Source: Acidimicrobiaceae bacterium
GTDB lineage: Bacteria > Actinomycetota > Acidimicrobiia > Acidimicrobiales > Ilumatobacteraceae
Reading direction: 5' to 3'
Assembly: GCA_947450115.1 (NCBI GenBank)
Contig: CANFUE010000014.1
Coordinates: forward strand, 1 to 57,126
Length of the DNA: 57,126 nt
Shown here: one piece after another, positions 16,830-23,457 of the stretch
Layout of the letters: the number at the start of each line of letters is the position of its first letter
Numbering within the stretch: the first letter of the stretch is position 1
Translations under genes and position numbers: made by a program
Notes under the pieces: model-generated
What the model saw: the letters and a program-made list of their open reading frames with translations, nothing else
What the model was told of the DNA's origin: nothing
Databases searched by the model: none

Positions 16830-17696
16830 CTATTCTGATGCACTTTTCTTCCCAATGCGCACAGCAGTTGACACTTGACTCATTTCCCCGGGCCGCAAAA
16901 TGACTTGGTCGCCCACTCCCACTCCTACGTCACGCGCAGCTGAGTCTTGATCTTTAGCAATTGCCAACATTCCATAGGAATCGATAACCAGACCAATACC
17001 CCCTGTTGGGATGAGTGCAAAGGTAGAAGTAATTGTTGCTGAACGAGCAACGCCGTCTACAACGAGTGATAGATACATCGACCCGCCTGACAAAAGATTT
17101 TGTACATCTTCGAGGCCAACGTTGAGTTGGCAATTTCCAAAATGATCTACCCATGTCACTTCAGAAATAATTTCAGTATCGCCAATTTGTGGAAGCGTGA
17201 CGAGGCCAGGCGTGAGCAGATCAGCATCGACAACATCACCAAGTTCATCAAAGGGAACTCCGTTGCATAAATGCGCAGCTACCGGCGCAAAAATATCGCG
17301 ACCCGCAAATGTTGCCCCCGGAGCAGGTAAGTGGAGTGCCAAATTATTCAGCACTACAGCACGCTCAACGCCCCCCACCATCCCTGCAGCTGGTGCCAAC
17401 AAACCATTGTCGGGGCCAAGAAGTATTCCTTCACCACCTGCAATTTCTAAAGCAATTGCTTTGCGTTGCGTGCCGACACCTGGGTCGACAACTCCAATCA
17501 CAATTCCTCTTGGCGCATATTGGATACAGCGAGCCAACATCATTGAACCTGCGCGCACGTCGTATGCGGGTACATGATGTGCAAGATCAGTAATGCGAGC
17601 ATGTGGAGCCATGTCTGCAATAACAGCTTTCATCACTCCAACAAACTCGTCGACGGTTCCGTAATCGGTGAGAAGTGAAATGTGGTCGTATGGCAT
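16830..17696 (-). CDS. SAM hydrolase / SAM hydroxide adenosyltransferase (DUF62 family)
   Basis: The family hydrolyses S-adenosylmethionine to adenosine and methionine; fluorinase and chlorinase are relatives. Visible signature: SLLTDYGTVDEFVGVMKAVI at the N-terminus, VVDPGVGTQRKAIA in the middle, GPDNGLLAPAA, and the WVDHFGNCQLN segment of the C-terminal barrel. 288 residues is normal. ATG 17696 has an AGGAAAGAG ribosome site and an unusually long, highly structured upstream region. Halogenase activity is unlikely without the longer active-site loop, but I cannot exclude it by eye. Confidence 0.88.
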   Translation of the reverse strand: MPYDHISLLTDYGTVDEFVGVMKAVIADMAPHARITDLAHHVPAYDVRAGSMMLARCIQYAPRGIVIGVVDPGVGTQRKAIALEIAGGEGILLGPDNGLLAPAAGMVGGVERAVVLNNLALHLPAPGATFAGRDIFAPVAAHLCNGVPFDELGDVVDADLLTPGLVTLPQIGDTEIISEVTWVDHFGNCQLNVGLEDVQNLLSGGSMYLSLVVDGVARSATITSTFALIPTGGIGLVIDSYGMLAIAKDQDSAARDVGVGVGDQVILRPGEMSQVSTAVRIGKKSASE

Positions 17697-17756
17697 CACG
17701 TCTCTTTCCTATCTGACAGATGAGAGCAACTTGTCACTTTGTTGAAAACGAACGAA

Positions 17757-17839
17757 GGGGCCGGTGTCAACCCCCCGATGACACCGACCCCTAAGGCGCG
17801 GCCCTTGCGGGCGCGACTCCCGAGCGGCAAGCCACTCGG
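17757..17839. ncRNA. candidate structured RNA (three hairpins, one with a six-C loop)
   Basis: Hairpin 1 pairs 17757-17769 with 17779-17791 (12 pairs, one mismatch) around the loop ACCCCCCGA. Hairpin 2 pairs 17797-17804 with 17809-17815. Hairpin 3 pairs 17820-17827 with 17832-17839, outer stem CCGAG/CTCGG. Read on plus, a terminator-like hairpin follows near 17917 and the C6 loop recalls the actinobacterial 6C RNA, though only one loop has six C. Read on minus, it would be the leader of the DUF62 gene, possibly a riboswitch, with a TAACGT -10 upstream. The strand is undecided. Confidence 0.45.
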
Positions 17840-17851
17840 TGATCTCCACGT

Positions 17852-17857
17852 ACGTTA
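17852..17857 (-). promoter_or_regulatory. possible -10 (TAACGT) for a DUF62 leader transcript
   Basis: TAnnnT hexamer just upstream of the hairpins on the minus strand; if used, the DUF62 mRNA would have a leader of about 150 bases containing all three hairpins. No clear -35. Confidence 0.3.
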
Positions 17858-17887
17858 CGCACAAGTTCACACAATGAGAAAAGCGTC

Positions 17888-17917
17888 ACTCAATTTTTCT
17901 TAAATTTTTGAGTTTTT
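17888..17917 (+). terminator. weak AT-rich terminator-like hairpin with T run
   Basis: ACTCAA (17888-17893) pairs with TTGAGT (17908-17913), loop 14 bases, continuing into a run of T to 17917. The T run follows only on the plus strand. No plus-strand gene precedes it, so it would terminate the candidate RNA. Confidence 0.35.
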
Positions 17918-17960
17918 ATCGACAAGGAGAAGCTTTCTTGCCATTTTTGGTGGTTTTGGG

Positions 17961-18764
17961 TTACTTCTGAGCCTCTTGGCCCATCTCGCGACTGCGCTGT
18001 GTTGCTGCTCGAACAGCTGCCACGATGGCCTCACTGACCCCCGATGCACGCAAACTTGCCAGCCCCGCCGCGGTGGTTCCGCCAGGCGAAGTGACTCGTT
18101 CTCGCAATTGAGCTGGTGACTCTGTGCTTTGTGCAAGAAGTACGCCTGAACCACGCAGCAGTTGACGCACTAATGGGTCGGCTAACTCCGCATCGATTCC
18201 CATCTCTTGTGCGGCTGCCATGAGTGACTCTGCGATATAAAAAAGATACGCCGGCCCCGAACCCGTGAGACCAGTGATGGCATCAATTTGGTCTTCTTGA
18301 ACACGCACAGCAATTCCCACACTGCCCAAAACTTCTACAGCGAACTTCTCGCTGTTTTCAGTACATGACACTCCTAGTGCATAACCGGCCGCACCCTCAC
18401 CAACGAGTGAAGGAGTATTCGGCATCGCTCGAATAACAGCTACGTCATTACCAGCAGCATTTTGCAATGTTGCAAGAGAAACTCCTGCAGCAATAGACAG
18501 CACCGTTCGTGCACCAGCTTGTGCTGCAAGAGACGTTGCCTGTGCAGCATCAGGGGGCTTCACAGCAATGACCGCAGCATTGCATTTCTGTACAGACTCT
18601 TCTATATGAACATCAGGGAAGGCTGAACCTAAAACTTTTCTTTGATCTGGTGAAACCTCAACGATCGTGAGCATGTTCGGTGCGAGTCCTGCACGCAATA
18701 GCCCATGAGCCAAAGCGGCTCCCATGTTTCCGCCGCCAATGATGGTGAGTGATGCTTGTTCCAC
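17961..18764 (-). CDS. proC: pyrroline-5-carboxylate reductase
   Basis: NAD(P)H-dependent last step of proline synthesis. The Rossmann motif LTIIGGGNMGAALAHGLL starts at residue 6, and the C-terminal family segment ITGLTGSGPAYLFYI and the final VTSPGGTTAAGL are clear. 267 residues is normal. GTG 18764 is chosen; the frame could begin at TTG 18803 inside the ybjN-like gene, but GTG 18764 has TAACGT seven bases upstream. That hexamer includes the TAA stop of the preceding gene. Confidence 0.95.
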   Translation of the reverse strand: MEQASLTIIGGGNMGAALAHGLLRAGLAPNMLTIVEVSPDQRKVLGSAFPDVHIEESVQKCNAAVIAVKPPDAAQATSLAAQAGARTVLSIAAGVSLATLQNAAGNDVAVIRAMPNTPSLVGEGAAGYALGVSCTENSEKFAVEVLGSVGIAVRVQEDQIDAITGLTGSGPAYLFYIAESLMAAAQEMGIDAELADPLVRQLLRGSGVLLAQSTESPAQLRERVTSPGGTTAAGLASLRASGVSEAIVAAVRAATQRSREMGQEAQK

Positions 18765-18771
18765 ATCACTG

Positions 18772-18777
18772 ACGTTA
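18772..18777 (-). promoter_or_regulatory. -10 hexamer TAACGT for proC
   Basis: TAnnnT seven bases before GTG 18764; its first three bases are the stop codon of the upstream gene. May give proC a separate leaderless transcript. Confidence 0.35.
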
Positions 18778-19236
18778 CTCTGCAAAGCGCGAGGCAAAAC
18801 CAATTCGGATCAGAACAGGGAAATGAGTTTCCACTGCAGCAAACAAAGTGCCAATAATGCGGTCGATTTCATTCTCGGTCAAAACCATGAGAGCAAGTTC
18901 TCCGCGCAAGAAAAGAGCATTCTCTACACCAATAGAGAAGTGTGCCCCAGTGAGTTTTGCATTTCTGCGTAATGCTTGTTCATACAACTGCTCGGCATTT
19001 TCCTCTGGTGCCGGCATTACATAGGTCTCGTAACGCAATGTTCGTTGACCTAAGGTGAGCCAAATTGTGGTGAATTCTTTTTCATCACCGTGCATTCGGA
19101 TAAACCACCGCCGTGGTGCTTCAGGGTCGCGGCGTGCGTCTAAAACAACATCGTGACTCTGCTGATACGCGGCTAGCCACTCATCAATATGGCGAGCAAT
19201 CACTTCGATATCGGGCTCAGAAAAGAGCTCACTCAT
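18775..19236 (-). CDS. YbjN-domain protein
   Basis: 153 residues with the alpha/beta layout of the YbjN / type III chaperone-like family (ITRIGFASRF-type C-terminus and TLRYETYVMPAPEEN centre). Such proteins are commonly encoded next to mshA in actinobacteria, as here: mshA ends six bases upstream. Biochemical role is unknown. It has no membrane segment or metal motif. Confidence 0.78.
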   Translation of the reverse strand: MSELFSEPDIEVIARHIDEWLAAYQQSHDVVLDARRDPEAPRRWFIRMHGDEKEFTTIWLTLGQRTLRYETYVMPAPEENAEQLYEQALRRNAKLTGAHFSIGVENALFLRGELALMVLTENEIDRIIGTLFAAVETHFPVLIRIGFASRFAE

Positions 19237-19242
19237 GTTGTA

Positions 19243-20457
19243 TTACCGACACTCCACGCGATCACGTGTAGAAACGTCGGCGTACACACGACGTAGGCGC
19301 GCAGCAGCAAAACTCCAGGTGTAATGACGGGCTTTTTCCGCGGCCTTTGCCCCCATCGCAAGAGCCATGGTGGGGTGCGCTATCAGTTCGTCAATATGTC
19401 GGGCAAACAATGCAGGGTCACGACGAGGAACAAGATAACCAGTTTCTCCATCATCGATGATGGTGAGCAGTCCGCCTACTGCACTTGCAACAACGGGGAT
19501 GCCACATGCTGCAGCTTCAAGTGCCACGAGGCCAAAACTTTCGCTACGACTTGGCACAACCACAACATCGGCAGCGCGATAATACGTGGACAACATATGG
19601 TGTGCTTGAGGTTCAACAAAGCGAATGCTGTTATGTACGCCAAGTCCACGAGCAAGCTCCATGATCTTTTCTATTTCGTCATTTCCTTCGCTACCACTTG
19701 CCCCGCCCACAACAATAAGTTGAGCATTTTTTGCTTTCAATTGCGCCAGTGCCTGCACAGCAACATCGAGACCCTTCAATGGCTGAATGCGTCCGACAAA
19801 AAGCAACACTGGAACATCGAAAGCAATGCCCAAAGCATGTCTCGCGCCACGTTTCTCACCGGGCGCAAAAAATGCATGCTCAACACCTGGCGCAACAATT
19901 TCCAATGTTCCGGGTGGGTTGCCATATAAATCAATGAATTGACGTTCTTCTTCTGTACAAGAAACACAAATTGCATCGGCGCAGCCAATGATGTCTGATT
20001 CACTTTTCTCGCGAATGTCAGATTCAAAATCACCACCCTGAGCTTTGACGCGGGCAAGTGTGTGAAAAGTTGTGACTAAAGGAAGATCTAGTTCATGTTT
20101 GAGTTTGTGTGCCGATAGACCCGACAACCAGTAGTTGGCGTGCAACACATCGACTCCACCAGAACCCAGAATGTGCGCACGCACATTTGCTGTGAATTCA
20201 TCGACAACTGAAAGCAGTTCATTCTTCGGTAGATCAAAACTTCCGGCCGGAATATGTACAACCCGATGATTGGGTTCAACATTGACCACTTCAGGAAGAT
20301 CTGGCTGCCAGGCGCGGGTGTACGTGGTGCAATCTAAACCTGCATGGGCAAGTGCTGACACCAGTTCGCGCACGTAAACATTCATGCCGCCACCATCGCC
20401 AACCCCTGGCTGGGCCAAGGGTGAGGTGTGCATCGAGATCACTGCAACGCGCTTCAT
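19243..20457 (-). CDS. mshA: D-inositol-3-phosphate glycosyltransferase (mycothiol synthesis)
   Basis: GT4 glycosyltransferase that in actinobacteria transfers GlcNAc from UDP-GlcNAc to inositol-3-phosphate, the first step of mycothiol synthesis. Two-Rossmann GT-B fold: N-terminal SPLAQPGVGDGGGMNVYVRE, linker LFVGRIQPLKGLD, and donor-site SESFGLVALEAAACGIPVVAS. 404 residues is normal. Gene order with ybjN and a nearby histidine phosphatase matches other actinobacteria. No other msh gene is in the window. Confidence 0.9.
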   Translation of the reverse strand: MKRVAVISMHTSPLAQPGVGDGGGMNVYVRELVSALAHAGLDCTTYTRAWQPDLPEVVNVEPNHRVVHIPAGSFDLPKNELLSVVDEFTANVRAHILGSGGVDVLHANYWLSGLSAHKLKHELDLPLVTTFHTLARVKAQGGDFESDIREKSESDIIGCADAICVSCTEEERQFIDLYGNPPGTLEIVAPGVEHAFFAPGEKRGARHALGIAFDVPVLLFVGRIQPLKGLDVAVQALAQLKAKNAQLIVVGGASGSEGNDEIEKIMELARGLGVHNSIRFVEPQAHHMLSTYYRAADVVVVPSRSESFGLVALEAAACGIPVVASAVGGLLTIIDDGETGYLVPRRDPALFARHIDELIAHPTMALAMGAKAAEKARHYTWSFAAARLRRVYADVSTRDRVECR

Positions 20458-20464
20458 GGAAAGG

Positions 20465-20836
20465 TCAACCTATCGTCGGATTTACATATGACCGATAGAC
20501 GCTTAAAAGGGTCTCTTTTTGCACGTCTGAGAGGAGAGCATCCTCGTGGATGGCCTCTTCCACTGAGCCATCCTTGGGCTGTGGACTCTGCCCAGAAAAG
20601 CGCTCGGTGTCACCATCTAATATGCCGGCCTGGACATACAAGGTTTCTGCTGAAATCTGCAGTGCCTTGGCGATCTGCTGCAAAATATCGGCCGACGGCT
20701 TGCGCAGTCCTCGCTCAATTTGCGACAGGTAAGGGTTAGAAATTCCGGCGATGCGTGACAGGTCGCGAATGGACTGTTGTGCAGCCTCGCGACGCAGTCG
20801 AATGAACTCGCCGAGTTCGTAGAGCCGTTGGTCCAT
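20465..20836 (-). CDS. XRE-family helix-turn-helix regulator
   Basis: 123 residues. A Cro/CI-type HTH spans about residues 8-65 (IRLRREAAQQSIRDLSRIAG, ISNPYLSQIERGLRKPS), followed by a short acidic tail with two predicted helices. Its start overlaps the end of rsiG by one base and mshA follows after seven bases. Similar small XRE proteins sit near mshA/rsiG in other actinobacteria. Target genes unknown. Confidence 0.85.
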   Translation of the reverse strand: MDQRLYELGEFIRLRREAAQQSIRDLSRIAGISNPYLSQIERGLRKPSADILQQIAKALQISAETLYVQAGILDGDTERFSGQSPQPKDGSVEEAIHEDALLSDVQKETLLSVYRSYVNPTIG

Positions 20837-21312
20837 TATTCCAACAAAGTATTGATGTTTGCTCCGCCGTTTTTATAGCGAGCCACGAGCTCTGCGCTTA
20901 AAGCATCAATTTGTGTGAAGAGTGACTTGCGATCGGTTGACTGCACCAACTCAAAAGCTTCCAGCGCGGCAATGAGTGCATCTATTTCCCCTAAGGAAAG
21001 TTCTGCAAAGTCTGCGAAGTGATACGTGTCGCAGAGTGCAGTGAGTTCTGCCAGGCGAGGGTGATGAGCAGGCACTTCAGTGTCTCGTGGCGGACGAACG
21101 GAGCCACCACCTTGTTGTTGACCAAATACAGTTGCTAACTGTGCTGGCTGCACTTCAAGAGATTCACCCGCTCCACGTTTTTGTTTTTCTTCACGCACAA
21201 CATCGAGACGGCCTTGTGCGAGTCGCCGCACAAATGACACTGCGTCTTCTTCATTTTGTAATTCAGTGCGCAACGAGCGCAGTTCCTGAAGTGAGAGCGC
21301 TGCAGGATTCAT
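20836..21312 (-). CDS. rsiG: RsiG-like c-di-GMP-binding anti-sigma factor
   Basis: RsiG of Streptomyces is an antiparallel coiled coil that binds c-di-GMP through E-x3-S-x2-R-x3-Q-x3-D motifs and holds sigma WhiG. Here the first helix has E22-S26-R29-Q33-D37, a full match, within LQNEEDAVSFVRRLAQGRLD. The second helix has E121-S125-R128-F132-D136, a match with Phe replacing Gln. The N-terminal LSLQELRSLRTE and C-terminal LSAELVARYKNGG resemble Streptomyces RsiG as I recall it. 158 residues. No whiG/fliA gene is in the window. Confidence 0.82.
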   Translation of the reverse strand: MNPAALSLQELRSLRTELQNEEDAVSFVRRLAQGRLDVVREEKQKRGAGESLEVQPAQLATVFGQQQGGGSVRPPRDTEVPAHHPRLAELTALCDTYHFADFAELSLGEIDALIAALEAFELVQSTDRKSLFTQIDALSAELVARYKNGGANINTLLE

Positions 21313-21356
21313 AGCGTCAAAAACCTAGATCTCGAAAAAGTTGCGATATCCGTACT

Positions 21357-21596
21357 CTAGAGCCCACCGGAAACCGGAGGAAGGACAGCCACTTCATCGC
21401 TGTCGGATAACGCAGCATCTCGGCCCACTTCTTCCCCATTGAGCCACACCCGACATGTGGTGAGCACCTCGGCAAAGGATGGCCCATAACGAAGCACTGC
21501 GGCGGCGAGGAGATCTTCCACTGATTTTTCGGGGAAAGTATCGCTCCCACAACCAGCTGCTTCTCGAGCCGACGCAAAAAGTCGCAAAGTTGCCAT
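21357..21596 (-). CDS. moaD: MoaD/ThiS-family sulfur carrier protein
   Basis: 79-residue ubiquitin-like protein. The beta-grasp pattern MATLRLFASAREAAG, CRVWLNGEEVGRDAALSDSD and the ending VAVLPPVSGG fit MoaD, which as a C-terminal thiocarboxylate donates sulfur to molybdopterin. One extra Leu follows the Gly-Gly (GGL then TAG), so the glycine is not the last residue as encoded. ATG 21596 has TACGCT seven bases upstream. No other moa gene is present; 44 bases separate it from rsiG. Confidence 0.8.
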   Translation of the reverse strand: MATLRLFASAREAAGCGSDTFPEKSVEDLLAAAVLRYGPSFAEVLTTCRVWLNGEEVGRDAALSDSDEVAVLPPVSGGL

Positions 21597-21603
21597 CATT
21601 GTC

Positions 21604-21609
21604 AGCGTA
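21604..21609 (-). promoter_or_regulatory. -10 hexamer TACGCT for the moaD-rsiG-xre-mshA run
   Basis: TAnnnT seven bases before ATG 21596; leaderless layout. It would drive the whole minus-strand run down to ybjN or proC. Confidence 0.45.
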
Positions 21610-21639
21610 CAGAATGAAATCTGTTGCCCTTTCAGCCAA

Positions 21640-21645
21640 TAACCT
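21640..21645 (+). promoter_or_regulatory. -10 hexamer TAACCT for the histidine phosphatase gene
   Basis: TAnnnT seven bases before GTG 21653. It supports this start over the upstream ATG at 21614. Confidence 0.45.
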
Positions 21646-21652
21646 GCAAGTC

Positions 21653-22258
21653 GTGCCCGAATCATTACCCACTCGCCTTTTGCTCGTTCGTCACGGGCAA
21701 TCCGAGTGGAATGCTCTTGGGAAAATGCAAGGCCATGCCGATTCCCCTCTCTCTGGCGAAGGCCGCAAGCAGGCACACAATGCCGCTCGCCGACTCGGCA
21801 TCTTTGACCTCATCATCTCCAGCGATCTTCAACGAGCCAGCGAAACTGCCAACATCATCGCCGACGAAATGGGACTCAGCGTTCTTCCCCCTCATCCCGG
21901 ACTGCGCGAAATCAACGTGGGGCCCTGGGAAGGTCTCACTCGTCGGCAAATTGACAAGGCATTCCCGGGCTATGTGGAACACGACATGCGCCCACCGGGC
22001 TATGAACCAGACGATCAGGTTTTTGCGCGCGTCCGTGATGCGCTCTTTGATATTTCCCACAACCACCCCGGTGCAATGGGACTCGTGGTCACTCACAGTG
22101 GCATCATTCGTGTCATGCGGCGCACACTTGGGTATCCCGATCAGCGCAACCACCGCAACCTTGAAGGTTGTTGGTTTACCTTGAATCACGATGGGAGTCT
22201 TGAAGTGTCGGACTCCGTCAATATTTTGCGCAATACCACCACAAGCGACACGCTCTAA
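21653..22258 (+). CDS. histidine phosphatase family protein (phosphoglycerate mutase-like)
   Basis: 201 residues. The catalytic RHG motif is in LLLVRHGQSEWNALGKMQGH, the second conserved segment is SSDLQRASETANIIA, and the second histidine is in LVVTHSGIIRVMRR. The family includes cofactor-dependent mutases and many phosphatases acting on small phosphorylated substrates; the exact substrate is not evident. GTG 21653 is chosen from the leaderless hexamer; ATG 21614 would add 13 residues. The MFS gene follows after five bases, so the two are probably co-transcribed. Confidence 0.88.
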   Translation: MPESLPTRLLLVRHGQSEWNALGKMQGHADSPLSGEGRKQAHNAARRLGIFDLIISSDLQRASETANIIADEMGLSVLPPHPGLREINVGPWEGLTRRQIDKAFPGYVEHDMRPPGYEPDDQVFARVRDALFDISHNHPGAMGLVVTHSGIIRVMRRTLGYPDQRNHRNLEGCWFTLNHDGSLEVSDSVNILRNTTTSDTL

Positions 22259-22263
22259 TTCGC

Positions 22264-23448
22264 ATGCGGTTTGATGACTCGTATTCGCCATCAGTTCGAC
22301 AACATGTCACATTGCTCACCATTGCACGCACCAGCACAAACGCGTGTTACCGCTTTGCACCACCTTTTTTAGCGATTATTGCCCGCGGCTTTCATGTTTC
22401 CATTGCGCAAATGGGTATTGCAATAACAGTTGCAGAACTCGCTGGTTTGGCATCACCGCTCATTGGGCATCGTGTAGATGCAATGACTCGTCGTCGTGCA
22501 TTGCGGCTCGGCCTTTTTGGCGTTGCATTAGGAACACTCATCACCGCAAGCGCACCTCACCTTGTTATTTTCACTTTGGGCATTATCACTCTTGCCGCTT
22601 CCAAAGTGGCCTTTGATGTTGCGCTTGGTGCGTGGGTTGCCGACCATGTTCCATGGAATCGCCGCAGCAAAGTAGTGGGGTACACCGAAACATCCTGGGC
22701 ACTCGGACTCTTATTGGGTGTCACATCAATGGGCCTCATTACAGCCCTCACCAACTGGCGCGTCGCCTATGCAACTGCTGCAATTGCTGTCCTTATTTTG
22801 GGGCTTATTGTGAGCAATCGACTCCCTGCAACAGATGACGCCATACATGAACACAACGATGATCTTGAAATGCATCTTGAACAAGGAGTGCTCCGGCGCG
22901 GCAGTTGGTACGCCATTGCTTCGTGTTTCACCCTCATGGGTGCAAGCCAGTGTATTTTCGTCACCTTTGGTCCGTGGCTTGAAGACACTTTTCATTACTC
23001 GGCTGCAAATATTGCAACAGTTGGTTTTGCATTGGGTGCAGTAGAACTTTTTGCATCAACGTCGAGTGCGAAATACACCGATGCACTTGGTAAAGAAAAA
23101 AGCGTTGCTATGGGTGCATCACTCATGGTTCCTGCCGCTCTTCTCATTGCCCTTGCTAGCCACAACATCGTTACTGGGCTCATCGGACTATTGCTTGTGT
23201 TGATGGGATTTGAATTTGCTGTCGTTAGCTTGCTTCCCCTTGGCGCTCAACTCGTACCAGGAAAACGTGGCCGCGGTATGGGCCTACTCATTGGTGCCGG
23301 AACCTTGGGTCGCGCCACCGTGTCGATTGCCGTCACGCGTTTATACGACCAACACGGAATTCCACCCGCCGCTATTGGTACCGGGCTTCTTGCATTGGGA
23401 ACTGTGCTTCTCGTTTCTATGCACGCAAAAATTGCAGAGAAGATTTAG
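22264..23448 (+). CDS. MFS transporter
   Basis: 394 residues with about twelve hydrophobic helices in two halves and a charged central loop (about 195-212, rich in Asp/Glu/His). The loop between helices 2 and 3 has GHRVDAMTRRRALRLGL, the major-facilitator signature region. The N-terminal start VTLLTIARTSTNACYRFAPPFL is typical of drug or sugar exporters of the family. Substrate cannot be assigned. Five bases after the histidine phosphatase gene. Confidence 0.88.
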   Translation: MRFDDSYSPSVRQHVTLLTIARTSTNACYRFAPPFLAIIARGFHVSIAQMGIAITVAELAGLASPLIGHRVDAMTRRRALRLGLFGVALGTLITASAPHLVIFTLGIITLAASKVAFDVALGAWVADHVPWNRRSKVVGYTETSWALGLLLGVTSMGLITALTNWRVAYATAAIAVLILGLIVSNRLPATDDAIHEHNDDLEMHLEQGVLRRGSWYAIASCFTLMGASQCIFVTFGPWLEDTFHYSAANIATVGFALGAVELFASTSSAKYTDALGKEKSVAMGASLMVPAALLIALASHNIVTGLIGLLLVLMGFEFAVVSLLPLGAQLVPGKRGRGMGLLIGAGTLGRATVSIAVTRLYDQHGIPPAAIGTGLLALGTVLLVSMHAKIAEKI

Positions 23449-23457
23449 CAACAAGCG

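Larger units (their letters stand above)
17697..17960. other. 264-base non-coding region between DUF62 gene and proC
   Basis: The longest gene-free stretch in the window. It holds the DUF62 ribosome site, three adjacent GC-rich hairpins at 17757-17839, a possible minus-strand -10 (17852-17857), and a weak plus-strand terminator-like hairpin at 17888-17917. No coding frame is evident. Confidence 0.7.

Noticed and set aside
17757-17839. Outright assignment to the 6C RNA family
   Set aside because: Only one hairpin loop holds six C; the family needs two. Kept as an unassigned structured RNA.
17800-17850. tRNA-like look: CGACTCCCG resembling a T-arm and GATCTCCA resembling a 3' acceptor end, near selA-bearing chromosome
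   Set aside because: No 5' acceptor partner upstream on the same strand, no anticodon arm and the putative T-arm lacks the TTC. It is part of other hairpins, so not tRNA-Sec.
19324-19929. Open frame of 201 codons on the plus strand
   Set aside because: Fully antisense to mshA, with protein composition (many Cys, His, Asn) typical of shadow frames here.
21665-22291. Open frame of 208 codons on the minus strand
   Set aside because: Antisense to the histidine phosphatase gene, whose catalytic motifs are clear; no ribosome site or promoter supports it.
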